From Citrobacter gillenii (lineage in GTDB: Bacteria; Pseudomonadota; Gammaproteobacteria; Enterobacterales; Enterobacteriaceae), in the NCBI RefSeq assembly GCF_013337685.1, contig NZ_SUQN01000005.1, forward strand, positions 186,001 to 250,000: a stretch of DNA of 64,000 nt, written 5' to 3'. Under the pieces are notes generated by a model. That model was not told where the DNA came from, did no database searches, and saw only the letters and a list, made by a program, of their open reading frames with translations. The position numbers were made by a program, and so were the translations under genes. Below, one piece after another: positions 13,473-22,353 of this stretch; positions within the stretch are counted from its first letter, which is position 1; the number at the start of each line of letters is the position of its first letter.

Positions 13473-14594
13473 TTACCCTTCGAAGAACCAGTATCCGCTG
13501 TTAACCAGCGCGGCCAGCATGGCGAGGAAAGACGGATCTTCCAGCGCATCTTCAAAGTTCTCGGCTGTCAGCACAATATGGCTGGCCAGAGCCTCGAGGG
13601 CAGGGCGATGCGGTGAGTTAATTTTTTCACCGTTGACGTAAACCTCGTCGCCGACACGGATAACGCGTAATCCGCCCAGACGTACCAGCACATCCCCTTG
13701 TTTCAGCGCGTCGTAGATTTCGTCGGGCTGATAAGGTGGCTCCGGCGGGGCGACATCCAGCTCATGACGCGACTGGGAAATAAACTCACCAAACCACTGT
13801 TTGAAATGTTCAGGTTGATTAATCAGCCCCAGCATCATTTCACGCAGTTTATCCATTTCTTGTGGTAGAACATCCGCCGGATGGTCGCGCGGCGGCAGGT
13901 CCGGGTCGCTGTAATAGGTGCTGCCCAGTTCACGTTGCAGAACGTAATCGGCGAATCCGCTGATTAACTCCCGGGCGTTCGGGGCGCGGAAACCGACAGA
14001 ATAGTTCATCGCGTTTTCCAGCGCGTAGCCTTCGTGCGGGAATCCTGGCGGGATATACAGAATATCACCCGACTCCAGCTCCTCATCAATAATGGCCTCG
14101 AACGGATCAACCTGCAGCAGGTCCGGGTGTGGGCAGTGTTGTTTTAGCTGGAGTTTTTCGCCTACGCGCCAGCGACGACGACCGGTGCCTTGAATGATAA
14201 ACACATCGTACTGATCCAGGTGCGGACCAACGCCGCCGCCGGGCACGGAAAAGGAGATCATCAGGTCATCAATACGCCAGTCCGGTAATTCGCGAAACGG
14301 ACGCATCAGCGCGGCGGTCGGTTCGTGCCAGTGGTTGACGGCCTGGACCAGCAGCGACCAGTTGTTCTCGCCGAGATGGTCATAGCTTTCGAATGGACCG
14401 TGGCTCACCTGCCATTTACCGTCCTGATGGCTGACCAGTCGGCTGTCGACTTCACTTTCCATCGCCAGTCCGGCCAGTTCATCAGGGGAAAGCGGATCGA
14501 TAAAGTTTGTAAAACCACGCTTTAAGACCACCGGGCGCTTTTGCCAGTGGCGTTCGAGAAAGTCGGGCCAGTTGAGGTTTAATTGGTATTCCAT
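13473..14594 (-). CDS. roxA: Ribosomal protein L16 arginine hydroxylase RoxA (YcfD)
   Basis: RoxA is a JmjC-type Fe(II)/2-oxoglutarate oxygenase that hydroxylates Arg81 of ribosomal protein L16. The iron ligands are seen in VGPHLDQYDVF (His and Asp) and GFPHEGYALE (second His). The start at 14594 (MEYQLNLNWPDFLERH) gives 373 aa, matching E. coli; an ATG three codons upstream is unlikely. It lies downstream of phoPQ on the same strand, after an 88-bp gap. Confidence 0.95.
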   Translation of the reverse strand: MEYQLNLNWPDFLERHWQKRPVVLKRGFTNFIDPLSPDELAGLAMESEVDSRLVSHQDGKWQVSHGPFESYDHLGENNWSLLVQAVNHWHEPTAALMRPFRELPDWRIDDLMISFSVPGGGVGPHLDQYDVFIIQGTGRRRWRVGEKLQLKQHCPHPDLLQVDPFEAIIDEELESGDILYIPPGFPHEGYALENAMNYSVGFRAPNARELISGFADYVLQRELGSTYYSDPDLPPRDHPADVLPQEMDKLREMMLGLINQPEHFKQWFGEFISQSRHELDVAPPEPPYQPDEIYDALKQGDVLVRLGGLRVIRVGDEVYVNGEKINSPHRPALEALASHIVLTAENFEDALEDPSFLAMLAALVNSGYWFFEG

Positions 14595-14682
14595 AATGCG
14601 CATCCGCAGACTGTTGGTTGCTCCGATTATAACGGATGCTTAACCGGATAAGTGATCCCGGTACATAAATATTACAAACAAC

Positions 14683-16146
14683 TTACTCGTCTTTATGCCC
14701 CGGATGCTGACGGCCAAAAATGACCTCCATGCGCGCGCCGCCTAACAGGCTGTCGCCTGCGATAATTTGCCCGTCATACTGCTCGGTAATTTCGCGAGCT
14801 ACCGCCAGTCCCACGCCTTGCCCGGGGCGTAAGGTATCCACACGCTGGCCGCGATCAAAAACCACTTCGCGCTTGGCTTGTGGAATGCCAGGACCGTCAT
14901 CTTCCACCAGAATATGTAGGCGATCGTCGGACAGGTGAGCGGAGATCTCGACGAACTCCAGACAGTATTTACAGGCGTTATCCAGCACGTTACCCATGAC
15001 CTCGACAAAATCATTCTGCTCGCCGACGAAACTGATTTCGGGTGAGATATCGAGACTAATAGTGACGCCTTTACGCTGATACACCTTATTGAGGGCGGAG
15101 GTTAGCTTATCCAGCAAAGGGGCAACCGGGTGCAGTTCGCGGCTGAGCAGGGCGTTACCACCGCGCATGCTGGCGCGATGCAGGTAGTAGCCAATTTGCT
15201 GGGAAATGCGGCTAATTTGTTCCAGCATCACGGGTTCGGCATCCGTTACGCTCATCTTTTCATTGCGCATCGAGCGTAGCGTGCTTTGCAATACCGCCAG
15301 CGGTGTTTTCAGGCTATGGGTGAGATCGGTTAAGGTCGTGCGGTATTTATCGTAACGCTCACGCTCACTTTTCAGCAGTCGGTTGAGGTTACGTACCAGG
15401 CTAGTTAGTTCCCGCGTGGTGGCGGGATTGAGCATCTCACGGTGATGCTCCTCAAGTTCTCGGACCTCACGCGCCAGTGACTCGATAGGCCGTAAACTCC
15501 ACCAGGCGGCGACCCATAGCAGCGGGATCACGAGCAGCAAGTTGGCGACCAATACATAGATAAACCAGCTCCAGACCATATACGAGCGCTTGAGCTCAAT
15601 GGGGATAGTGTCGACAACGACAATGGTAAGCTGAGGCATGCGGGCGGTCTCAGGGTAGACGTTTACCGCCACCGAATGGGTCATTTCGGCATCGTTATCA
15701 TCTTCTCTGACTTCTTTAAGCTGCTGTTGCGCGGAGTGATCTTCGCGCAGTAACGTGCTGGTGGCATCGACATCGGCTTCTATTTCATGAAAACCATTCG
15801 TTTTTAACCAGTCCGGCTGAATACTGTGCGTCAGCCAGGGGACATCGCGTTGTGCCCACAACAATTTGCCATTTTCATCGTAGATCAGCGACATGGTGGG
15901 GCTTTGCATATCGAGATGTTCAGGCAGTTCGACCTGGAGCTTGCCGTCTTCCCATTTCGCGAGGGTGTAAAACAAGTTACTTTCACCGCGCAGAAGACGA
16001 AATGTGGTCTTATCAAAGCTTACGCTGTAACCCACCAGCGCGACCATACCATAGGCCAGTGAAAGCACAAGGACAACGCCAGCGGTCGCCAGCAAAAAGC
16101 GTACACGCAGCGATAACGGGAGAAAATGACGCAATAATTTGTTCAT
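14683..16146 (-). CDS. phoQ: Sensor histidine kinase PhoQ
   Basis: PhoQ senses low Mg2+, acidity and antimicrobial peptides in the periplasm and controls PhoP. The 487-aa product has two membrane helices (about 17-43 and 194-214). Between them is a sensor domain with an acidic patch including [15 protein letters not shown], the phospho-acceptor His in [14 protein letters not shown], and the ATPase N, G1 and G2 boxes ([26 protein letters not shown]) follow. Length and sequence are closer to Salmonella and Citrobacter than to E. coli. The start overlaps the phoP stop by one base. Confidence 0.97.
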   Translation of the reverse strand: MNKLLRHFLPLSLRVRFLLATAGVVLVLSLAYGMVALVGYSVSFDKTTFRLLRGESNLFYTLAKWEDGKLQVELPEHLDMQSPTMSLIYDENGKLLWAQRDVPWLTHSIQPDWLKTNGFHEIEADVDATSTLLREDHSAQQQLKEVREDDNDAEMTHSVAVNVYPETARMPQLTIVVVDTIPIELKRSYMVWSWFIYVLVANLLLVIPLLWVAAWWSLRPIESLAREVRELEEHHREMLNPATTRELTSLVRNLNRLLKSERERYDKYRTTLTDLTHSLKTPLAVLQSTLRSMRNEKMSVTDAEPVMLEQISRISQQIGYYLHRASMRGGNALLSRELHPVAPLLDKLTSALNKVYQRKGVTISLDISPEISFVGEQNDFVEVMGNVLDNACKYCLEFVEISAHLSDDRLHILVEDDGPGIPQAKREVVFDRGQRVDTLRPGQGVGLAVAREITEQYDGQIIAGDSLLGGARMEVIFGRQHPGHKDE

Positions 16147-16817
16147 TAGCGCAGTTCGAAGAGGTAGCCCTGTCCACGTACGGTGGTGATCACGTCATCC
16201 GGATATTGCGCCTGAATTTTTTTGCGCAGACGTCCCATCAGTACATCGATGGTGTGGCTTTCACGCAGTTCTGCATCCGGATAAAGTTGTAGCATCAGTG
16301 AGTCTTTGCTGACCACTTTGCCGTTATTGCGGATCAGCGTTTCCATGATGGTGTATTCAAACGCGGTGAGTTTGATAACCTCATCATTCACTGATAATTC
16401 GCGGCGGGAAAGGTCAACCTGAAAAGGCGGCAGTGAGATAATTTGCGAGGCTAGGCCGCTATTGCGGCGCATCAGTGCCTGCATGCGGGCGACCACCTCT
16501 TCAATATGGAAAGGTTTTGTCACGTAGTCATCAGCCCCAGCGCTGAGCACTTCCACTTTATCCTGCCAGCCTTCGCGGGCGGTCAACACCAGAATGGGGA
16601 GCGAAACGTCATTGCTGCGCCAGCGGCGGATCAGTGACAAGCCATCTTCATCGGGCAGACCTAAGTCGACGATCGCAATATCTGGCAGATGTTCGTTAAG
16701 GTAATAATCTGCTTCCTTTGCATCCTCAGCATCATCAACCTGGTGGCCTGCATCCTGTAACTGAACCTTCAGGTGGTGACGTAATAAGGCATTATCCTCA
16801 ACAACCAGTACGCGCAT
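16146..16817 (-). CDS. phoP: Response regulator PhoP
   Basis: PhoP is the OmpR-type regulator of the PhoPQ regulon (Mg2+ homeostasis, lipid A modification, virulence). The receiver domain shows the phospho-acceptor Asp51 in [10 protein letters not shown] and the conserved Lys in VTKPFHIEE. The C-terminal winged helix carries [20 protein letters not shown]. The start is preceded by GGGAGAAACGAAG. What is odd is upstream: instead of purB and the usual intergenic region, a prophage integrase ends 73 bp before this start codon. Confidence 0.97.
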   Translation of the reverse strand: MRVLVVEDNALLRHHLKVQLQDAGHQVDDAEDAKEADYYLNEHLPDIAIVDLGLPDEDGLSLIRRWRSNDVSLPILVLTAREGWQDKVEVLSAGADDYVTKPFHIEEVVARMQALMRRNSGLASQIISLPPFQVDLSRRELSVNDEVIKLTAFEYTIMETLIRNNGKVVSKDSLMLQLYPDAELRESHTIDVLMGRLRKKIQAQYPDDVITTVRGQGYLFELR

Positions 16818-16890
16818 CTTCGTTTCTCCCTAAATTGACGGTATGAATAGTTTAACGCTGATTATGTGGATTGAAAGCAGCGCTATGAAA
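16818..16890 (-). promoter_or_regulatory. Residual phoPQ promoter region abutting the prophage
   Basis: On the minus strand this 73-bp gap holds the RBS GGGAGAA and a -10-like TAAACT (16849-16854) within CATAATCAGCGTTAAACTATTC, which resembles the E. coli phoP P1 core. I find no PhoP box (two GTTTA-type hexamers 5 bp apart) in it or in the adjoining end of int. The attL core must lie here, probably at about 16870-16890, but cannot be fixed without attR. Confidence 0.6.
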
Positions 16891-18180
16891 TTAAATAACT
16901 TTTCTCATGCTCCCCTGCCCGTGGGGGCGTCCTGGGGGCAATGCCGTTGGCATCTGATTGTTCAGCATGTTGACCTGATCCTGGTTCATGTCGCCAATCC
17001 ACTTGGAGTAAACCTCGTACACCATTCGCGCATCTTCATGTCCCATCTGACTCGCTATGAATGACGGATTCGCTCCGGCCATCAACGTCCAGCATGCGTA
17101 GGTATGCCGTGACTGATAAGGATTCCTTTCGCGGATATTGGCAAGTTTAGTGCCTCGCTTCCAGCCATAGGCAATCGAGTTCTTGGAGAAGTAACTGCCT
17201 TTTTTTGACGAATATGCTGTCGGTGAAAAAACGAAGCGAAGAGATTGCTGCTCAGTTTTTCCGATCTCCCGATGGTGAAATCGAATTTCTTGCTTCGGAT
17301 TAGCGCCGGTGACTTCGTATTGTTCCTTCAGTGCATCCAGAGCAGGTTTAAGCAACGTTATCGTCCTTATTCCGGCATCTGTCTTAGGGGGTACAAATAC
17401 TCGCTTATTCGTCAAACTTCTGGATACGTGGATTTCACCTTTTACCAAATCAATGTCTTCCCATGCCAGGGCGCATATCTCGCCCGGCCTCATCCCCGTA
17501 TGTACGGCAACAATAATGATTAATGCCTGGCTACGGGGAAGGGCGGCTATCAGAGCCTGGTACTCATGAAGTAAAAGTGGGTCGGGATCATTTTTAGATA
17601 ACTTGAGTCGCGACACTCCTTCATAAGGAGCATGCAATATAAACTGGCTTCGGTTTGCGAGCTTAAGCATTTCTGATAAAACTGCCATCTGTTTATTGAC
17701 TGTTGAGGGCGCGCGGCCCTGCCTGGTCAGATTCGGCATTGCCGGGTTAATAATTGTCCCGGTCAATAACTCCTTTCGGTAATGCAAAATATCGGCATGC
17801 TCAATATCTACCAGACGGGTATTTTCTCCGACTACACGCAGTAACGTATTTACGACCGAAGTAAGCGATAGCAGTGTTGCACCAGATACCTCTAAGGCTT
17901 TGGTGTCTGTAAAAAAATCACTTAGTTCTTTAAACGTGGTAATTTTTTTGGTTGTGATGAACTTCTTAAGCGCTTTGGATTCCGGGAAACGTTCCGCATA
18001 GTCGAACTTACCGAGCTGTATTTCACTTGTTATGAGCGCACGAAGATTTCCAGCTTTTTTGATGTTGCTGCTGTTCACCGTCCAGCCGCGAAGGACTTCG
18101 CGGCAACGTTTGCCGCGATAGGTAAATGTGATCCGTATTTTTCCATTATGCAGCTCAACGCCGGTTGGAAAGTCCATCAT
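16891..18180 (-). CDS. int: Prophage tyrosine-recombinase integrase
   Basis: This 429-aa site-specific recombinase integrates and, with Xis, excises the prophage. An N-terminal arm-binding domain of the DUF3596 type (residues 1-70) and a core-binding SAM-like domain (about 80-180) precede the catalytic domain. That domain has Arg231 in HTGMRPGEICAL, Arg358 in QSRHTYAC, His381 in GHEDARM and the probable nucleophile Tyr391 in VYSKW. The position of the first catalytic histidine is Tyr355. It reads toward phoP on the same strand and overlaps xis by 4 bp. Confidence 0.95.
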   Translation of the reverse strand: MMDFPTGVELHNGKIRITFTYRGKRCREVLRGWTVNSSNIKKAGNLRALITSEIQLGKFDYAERFPESKALKKFITTKKITTFKELSDFFTDTKALEVSGATLLSLTSVVNTLLRVVGENTRLVDIEHADILHYRKELLTGTIINPAMPNLTRQGRAPSTVNKQMAVLSEMLKLANRSQFILHAPYEGVSRLKLSKNDPDPLLLHEYQALIAALPRSQALIIIVAVHTGMRPGEICALAWEDIDLVKGEIHVSRSLTNKRVFVPPKTDAGIRTITLLKPALDALKEQYEVTGANPKQEIRFHHREIGKTEQQSLRFVFSPTAYSSKKGSYFSKNSIAYGWKRGTKLANIRERNPYQSRHTYACWTLMAGANPSFIASQMGHEDARMVYEVYSKWIGDMNQDQVNMLNNQMPTALPPGRPHGQGSMRKVI

Positions 18181-18392
18181 GCATCCTGTACTAATTGGTT
18201 AATCTTTGGATAGTTGTACCAAAGCAGACCTTTAGAATTGTCAGTTTCCCCGAGAGCTGTCAGATGTTTGAAATGCACGCCTTCGATCCACAAATTCAAC
18301 CGATAACTTTTAATTTGTCTTTCCGACAAGCCGGTCTTTTCTGTTAGTCGCGCTTCAACCATCCACTCTTCGCTGAAAATGAGTTGCGACAT
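18177..18392 (-). CDS. xis: Excisionase (DUF1233-type Xis)
   Basis: This 71-aa winged-helix excisionase directs the integrase toward excision. The start MSQLIFSEEWMVEARLT is the family start; a longer frame to 18419 lacks similarity. TGLSERQIKSYR is the DNA-recognition segment and LLWYNYPKINQLVQ the typical C-terminal part. The stop overlaps the int start (ATGA), so both are made from one message. Confidence 0.85.
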   Translation of the reverse strand: MSQLIFSEEWMVEARLTEKTGLSERQIKSYRLNLWIEGVHFKHLTALGETDNSKGLLWYNYPKINQLVQDA

Positions 18393-18458
18393 ACATAACT
18401 CCGATGCCGCCAGCCACAACAGTACATGCTGCAGCTGGCTGTAAGTGAAAACCTAAAA

Positions 18459-20930
18459 TCAGTTTTTTGTCAGGCGCTGCCAGATTGCAGATACGTATTT
18501 GACCTGATGCCGGGCGTCAGAAAGCGCATTGTGCATGTCGCCTTCAAACGGGATGTCGAAGCGCGGGTTGATACCGACAGATTTACCCAGTTCAACCATG
18601 GTCCTTACGTCCCTGTCATTCCAGAACGGAACAGCGAAGGGAGTCTCTGCTAATGCATATGCGCGGCGGAGAATGACGTTATCAAACGAGCATCCATTAC
18701 CCCACAGCTGAACAGTGTGACTACCGTTAGCAGCATTTTCAGCAATGAAGTCAGCCAGTAGTTCAAGGGTTTCACGCAGCCCCATGGCCTCATCAACCAG
18801 AATTGCAGAGCGGGCTTCAGATGATTGTTTCAACCACCACTGAATTGTTGACGCATCCGGTTTCATGCCAAACGACATCGATGATTCAAGACTGACAACC
18901 TGGTAAAATTCGGCACCAGTGTTACCAGTTGAAGGATCAAAATATACGGCGCCGATAGAGACTATTGGTGCATCAGGACCGCTGCCCATAGTTTCCAAAT
19001 CAACCATCAGGTGAGTATAAAAAGCGTTCAGGTGATCCGTATCTATATGGTGAACGGGTTCATTATTCAGGGAAGCTGGAGGCTCACCAGTTGCATCAGT
19101 GCTTTCAACTGGCAAAGCTGCTGCTTCGCCCTGAGGCACATCAGGATTGGCTTTGATTTCGCTGTTGTCAGTTTTTTCCATCTGCACATCGCTGGTGGTT
19201 TCCTCGGTATTGGCTTGATGTAATTTTTCTTCGACCGCGCGCTGGCGTACCTGGTCTACGACAGAAAGCGCTGGCGCCGGCTGGTTACCCATCAGGCCAT
19301 CAATGGAGAAAACACCGTTGCCCATGTTGGCGATTTCTGGTTGCTCGGTTATTGCCTTCTGTTCAGCTGTGGACTTCTCTTTAATCTCGTTTTCCCAGCT
19401 TTTTTCTGGTACGTGACCGGCTGCCGCCAGAGTTTCTTCAGTTGGGTGCTGGTGGTCGGTTTCAGTCAGGTTTTTGTTGATGTAACGGCTCAGCAGTTCC
19501 GGGAAATGGTGAGTGTTTTCTTCTGCACTACGAATAAGCGCGAAAATAGCGGCGCGGGAATAATCCAGGATACCAGCGCGTTTGCGCAGGGCGGCGGACC
19601 ACTCTTTGAAAGGGCTTTCGTTTTTAGAAATGATCTCTTTTGCACGACGGAAAACGCCACCAGGAATATCGTAGATGTTGAAATCCATTGGAAGTGTGGC
19701 CAGCGCAATATCAATGTCCAGAGTATCCAGCGTGTGGACAAGTTCCGGGTTGCGATCGGTCTTATTGCCTCCACCAGCGTTGGTTCCGGAGTCAGTGCGC
19801 TGAATCTGCGACACACGATTGCCCTTACACCACTCTTTAACCAGCAGCCCACGGTCAATGTGCTCAGTATTGAACCAGGCCTTAAAGAACTGAATGACGG
19901 TGACCAGTTCAACTCGTTTTCCATCAACCGGAAAAACGGTTTTCAGCGCGCTGACAATCTTCCAGATATCGATCTCTGGCGCCTTCCTGAATGGTTCTAC
20001 ATTCTCGGCGGCAAGCAGCAGGTTCTGCACATAGCTGTTATCCACATCCAGCTCGAGTTCTTGAATGGTTTTCTTCTGCTCAGTATCAATATGGTAAGCA
20101 TATTCTTCAGAAATAAACTGAGCTAAGAGGCGCTGGCGTAGCGGCAGAGTCGCAACGGTAATAAGCTCTGGCGTTACAGGTGGAGTGGCATGTTCATCAC
20201 CCGCAACTCCTGCTTTCTTTTGATTAACCCACTCCTGAACGGTAAGAGCTCGCTTTTCTGGTTCTTCAATCCATTCGGTAATAAATTGCTCAAATGAAGC
20301 AACGGTATAGACCTGCTCACGGTCGAAGACTTCTTTTACAGCGCTTGTCAGCTTCCACTCGACATGAGCAGAAAGCTCTTTCACCGCTGGCACATTCGAA
20401 ACGGCCTGTAACAGGTTTTGTACATAGAGATCATTTTCGTTCAGTACCATTTGCCCGATCTGGATGTGCTGCGCTTCACTGATTTCCTTCTCTTCAGTGT
20501 CATTGACCAGGTGCGCAATCAGTCGCTGAGACAGGCGCAGGCGAGATATGGGGCGGAGCAATGCTGGCGCATCGCTGTTGGGTACATTGTCGCTGGAAGT
20601 TTCAGGTTTTTGCTGACAGGAAGTCTCCTGATTCTCATTATCAGGCTTCTGTTTCAGTTGCCACGTTTGCTGGTCTTCTGCCAGTTCGTAACGATCGCAC
20701 CATGTGTCATCAAGTTTGCTTTCCTCAGGAAGATCGTCAACAACAAACCAGTTGGTGCGGACAGGTAATTGATAGTCGGCGCCACGACCGACGGCAATAT
20801 CATTGTCTTCGAGAATATTGAGGATTTCGCGTTCTGCACGGGAATCTGATTTCGCAGAGAACCAGCAAAACAGGTTTTTTGCCTCAGTTGCTTTCGCTTT
20901 GGCTTTAATAAGATACGCATACGTTAACAT
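18459..20930 (-). CDS. recE: RecE-type exonuclease VIII N-region fused to a DEDDh 3'-5' exonuclease domain
   Basis: This is an 823-aa recombination/nuclease protein of the leftward operon. Residues 1-100 match the RecE N-region (VVDDLPEESKLDDTWCDRYEL). Two tandem copies of a roughly 110-aa unit follow, each starting LRLSQRL/LPLRQRL and ending EWVNQ/EWCKGN. Next comes the RecE-like segment QIQRTDSGTNAGGGN...YINKNLTETDHQHP and an acidic linker. The C-terminus is a DEDDh nuclease (MVDLETMGSGPDAP, LWGNGCSFDN, HNALSDARHQ) of the Rv2179c type, replacing the PD-(D/E)XK domain of Rac RecE. GGAG lies 10 bp before the ATG at 20930; an in-frame start at 21005 is less likely. Confidence 0.88.
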   Translation of the reverse strand: MLTYAYLIKAKAKATEAKNLFCWFSAKSDSRAEREILNILEDNDIAVGRGADYQLPVRTNWFVVDDLPEESKLDDTWCDRYELAEDQQTWQLKQKPDNENQETSCQQKPETSSDNVPNSDAPALLRPISRLRLSQRLIAHLVNDTEEKEISEAQHIQIGQMVLNENDLYVQNLLQAVSNVPAVKELSAHVEWKLTSAVKEVFDREQVYTVASFEQFITEWIEEPEKRALTVQEWVNQKKAGVAGDEHATPPVTPELITVATLPLRQRLLAQFISEEYAYHIDTEQKKTIQELELDVDNSYVQNLLLAAENVEPFRKAPEIDIWKIVSALKTVFPVDGKRVELVTVIQFFKAWFNTEHIDRGLLVKEWCKGNRVSQIQRTDSGTNAGGGNKTDRNPELVHTLDTLDIDIALATLPMDFNIYDIPGGVFRRAKEIISKNESPFKEWSAALRKRAGILDYSRAAIFALIRSAEENTHHFPELLSRYINKNLTETDHQHPTEETLAAAGHVPEKSWENEIKEKSTAEQKAITEQPEIANMGNGVFSIDGLMGNQPAPALSVVDQVRQRAVEEKLHQANTEETTSDVQMEKTDNSEIKANPDVPQGEAAALPVESTDATGEPPASLNNEPVHHIDTDHLNAFYTHLMVDLETMGSGPDAPIVSIGAVYFDPSTGNTGAEFYQVVSLESSMSFGMKPDASTIQWWLKQSSEARSAILVDEAMGLRETLELLADFIAENAANGSHTVQLWGNGCSFDNVILRRAYALAETPFAVPFWNDRDVRTMVELGKSVGINPRFDIPFEGDMHNALSDARHQVKYVSAIWQRLTKN

Positions 20931-21071
20931 TGCGTTCGGGCTCCATAGGATTGTAAGATACCCGGCAGCTGATGATCGCCGCCTAAGGTAGTGGTTATTG
21001 GTCAAAACTCGTTCCGGAAAGCTTTGGTCGGCTGACCGGGTACTTAACCCGCCTTGCGCGGGTTTTGTGCT

Positions 21072-21398
21072 TTATGGGGTAGGGGATTTTCCCTGCGCCA
21101 GCTGTGCGACGGGGACCCACTCCAGAGCATTCAGCACGGGCTCAAATGAATCAGGCGTGTGAGTAACGGCGCGAACGACGTCAGCCACGCTGGGGTTTGC
21201 TTTGCTAAGGTGGTACCCGCCACCAGCGCCACGCTGGCTGGTGACGATTTCACTGCTGCGCAGCTTCGAGAAAATCTGCTCGAGGTAAGACACAGACAGC
21301 TTTGATTCTTTACTGATAGATGCGATGGAAACCGGACTGCCGTTGTAAATCCTGTTGAGGATGGCAACGACCTGAACAGAAGCCACCACGCGTTTCAT
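21072..21398 (-). CDS. Rrf2-family (IscR-like) transcriptional regulator without FeS cysteines
   Basis: This 108-aa protein has the Rrf2 winged-helix core: ASISKESKLSVSYLEQIFSKL is the recognition region and QRGAGGGYHLSK the wing. It lacks the three-cysteine loop that holds a [2Fe-2S] cluster in IscR and NsrR; no cysteine is present. GGAG lies 6 bp before the ATG at 21398; an ATG at 21413, coupled to the upstream gene's TGA, is an alternative. Its role in the phage is unknown; DNA binding is inferred from the fold. Confidence 0.8.
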   Translation of the reverse strand: MKRVVASVQVVAILNRIYNGSPVSIASISKESKLSVSYLEQIFSKLRSSEIVTSQRGAGGGYHLSKANPSVADVVRAVTHTPDSFEPVLNALEWVPVAQLAQGKSPTP

Positions 21399-21409
21399 TC
21401 CAAACTCCA

Positions 21410-21748
21410 TCATGCATCCTTTGCCGGTTCGCGACCGTATCCCGGGTTATCGTTTAAGGCGTCATTCAGAACCTGCATTGCCTCATTATGTGGGAGAGTC
21501 AGAGCAAGTTTGATCGCCGTTCCAAGAGCTTCAGCCGCACATTCAAACTTACGAGCGAGCCTGGCTGTTTCATCAACTTGTTCACCCATCGCTTCCATTT
21601 CAAAGTTGTGCTCAGTCCAGATTTCATCCATCACATCACTTTCAACTTCTTCACGTAATGCTTCTTTTACTTCCAGAACAGGCAAAACCCCGATTAATGC
21701 CTCGGCTGGTGCGCTGCTGAAGCGCAATGCCAGATCGTTAGCTGACAT
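21410..21748 (-). CDS. Early leftward phage protein of unknown function
   Basis: This 112-aa acidic, probably all-helical protein (MSANDLALRFSSAPAEAL...) has no motif I recognise. GGAGG lies 5 bp before the ATG at 21748. A terminator hairpin sits immediately before this RBS, so expression needs readthrough of that site. It is followed by the Rrf2-type gene with overlapping stop and start codons. Confidence 0.7.
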   Translation of the reverse strand: MSANDLALRFSSAPAEALIGVLPVLEVKEALREEVESDVMDEIWTEHNFEMEAMGEQVDETARLARKFECAAEALGTAIKLALTLPHNEAMQVLNDALNDNPGYGREPAKDA

Positions 21749-21760
21749 AAAAACCTCCGG

Positions 21761-21784
21761 AAAAAAGCCCGCCACGGGACGGGC
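21761..21784 (-). terminator. Terminator inside the leftward early operon
   Basis: On the minus strand GCCCG and CGGGC form a stem followed by TTTTTT, ending just upstream of the GGAGG of the next gene. It separates the pL-proximal small gene from the distal leftward genes. Confidence 0.75.
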
Positions 21785-21909
21785 AAAGAACACTTTTCCA
21801 ATTTAACCAGAACAGGTCTTCGTCTCCTGTTTGGTTACGATGGTGGTATTACCATCACAATGCCCTGTGCACCGGGCATGAGGCTGGCAACAGCCATTGG
21901 TCAAACTCG

Positions 21910-22125
21910 TTATGAACGAACAGCAGTCTGTTGGTCGGCAGACGGGTCGCCCTTCTGGGCAAGCGTGTAGCAAATCAGTCGAATGATTACTTCAATGCGA
22001 TTTAGATGTACGGCCTGACACCGCACTGGTTTACGTGCGAAATCGATCATGGATTTATCCTCTTGTGTTGCCCTTGTCGCCAGGCTGGCGGAACGTTGAA
22101 CCTGCTGCGTGTTAATGCCTGTCAT
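21910..22125 (-). CDS. First leftward early gene product, unknown function
   Basis: This small basic protein of up to 71 aa is the first gene after the leftward promoter. Two starts are possible. The ATG at 22125 follows GGATGAG. The ATG at 22050 (MIDFARKPVRCQAVHLNRIE, 46 aa) follows GAGG by 8 bp. The core HLNRIEVIIRLICYTLAQKG looks like a conserved lambdoid early protein, but I cannot name a function. Its 3' end overlaps one copy of a repeat shared with two other junctions of the early region. Confidence 0.6.
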   Translation of the reverse strand: MTGINTQQVQRSASLATRATQEDKSMIDFARKPVRCQAVHLNRIEVIIRLICYTLAQKGDPSADQQTAVRS

Positions 22126-22199
22126 CTCATCCGGTGATTCGTATGCCGCCGGCAGCTACTTCGTGGGCGTCCTGCCTCGATGACGTTTTCGATAGAATG

Positions 22200-22229
22200 A
22201 TTAAATCATTGGTTTAATGTTTGTGTCAA
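22200..22229 (-). promoter_or_regulatory. Leftward early promoter pL with operator OL
   Basis: On the minus strand TTGACA (22229-22224), an 18-bp spacer and TTTAAT (22205-22200) form a strong promoter. The spacer contains the dyad TAAAT-N5-GTTTA (22203-22217), which matches the operator-like dyads near the repressor start. Just beyond, CATCAATTGATG is a perfect 12-bp palindrome, part of which (CAATTGATGTA) recurs at the right promoter. Confidence 0.65.
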
Positions 22230-22308
22230 TCATCAATTGATGTAGAGGCAAACATTTGCTTTATCAGTCGTGAAAAACTAAGGGGAGGGAGGTTCTGACA
22301 AAAGGGCG

Positions 22309-22333
22309 AAAAAAAACCGGCAAACGCCGGTTT
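22309..22333 (-). terminator. Terminator of the repressor gene
   Basis: On the minus strand AAACCGGC-GTTT-GCCGGTTT is followed by a run of T. It lies 21 bp after the repressor stop and insulates it from the pL region. Confidence 0.85.
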
Positions 22334-22353
22334 CAATGGATGGGAATAAACTC

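Noticed and set aside
16870..16890. Search for a direct repeat of the left junction at 62800-64000 (attR)
   Set aside because: No convincing repeat found; the right end is probably beyond the window.
19341..20126. 261-codon frame antisense to the RecE-like gene
   Set aside because: Its opposite strand encodes a clear protein family; no RBS, and hydrophobic residues mirror the coding strand.
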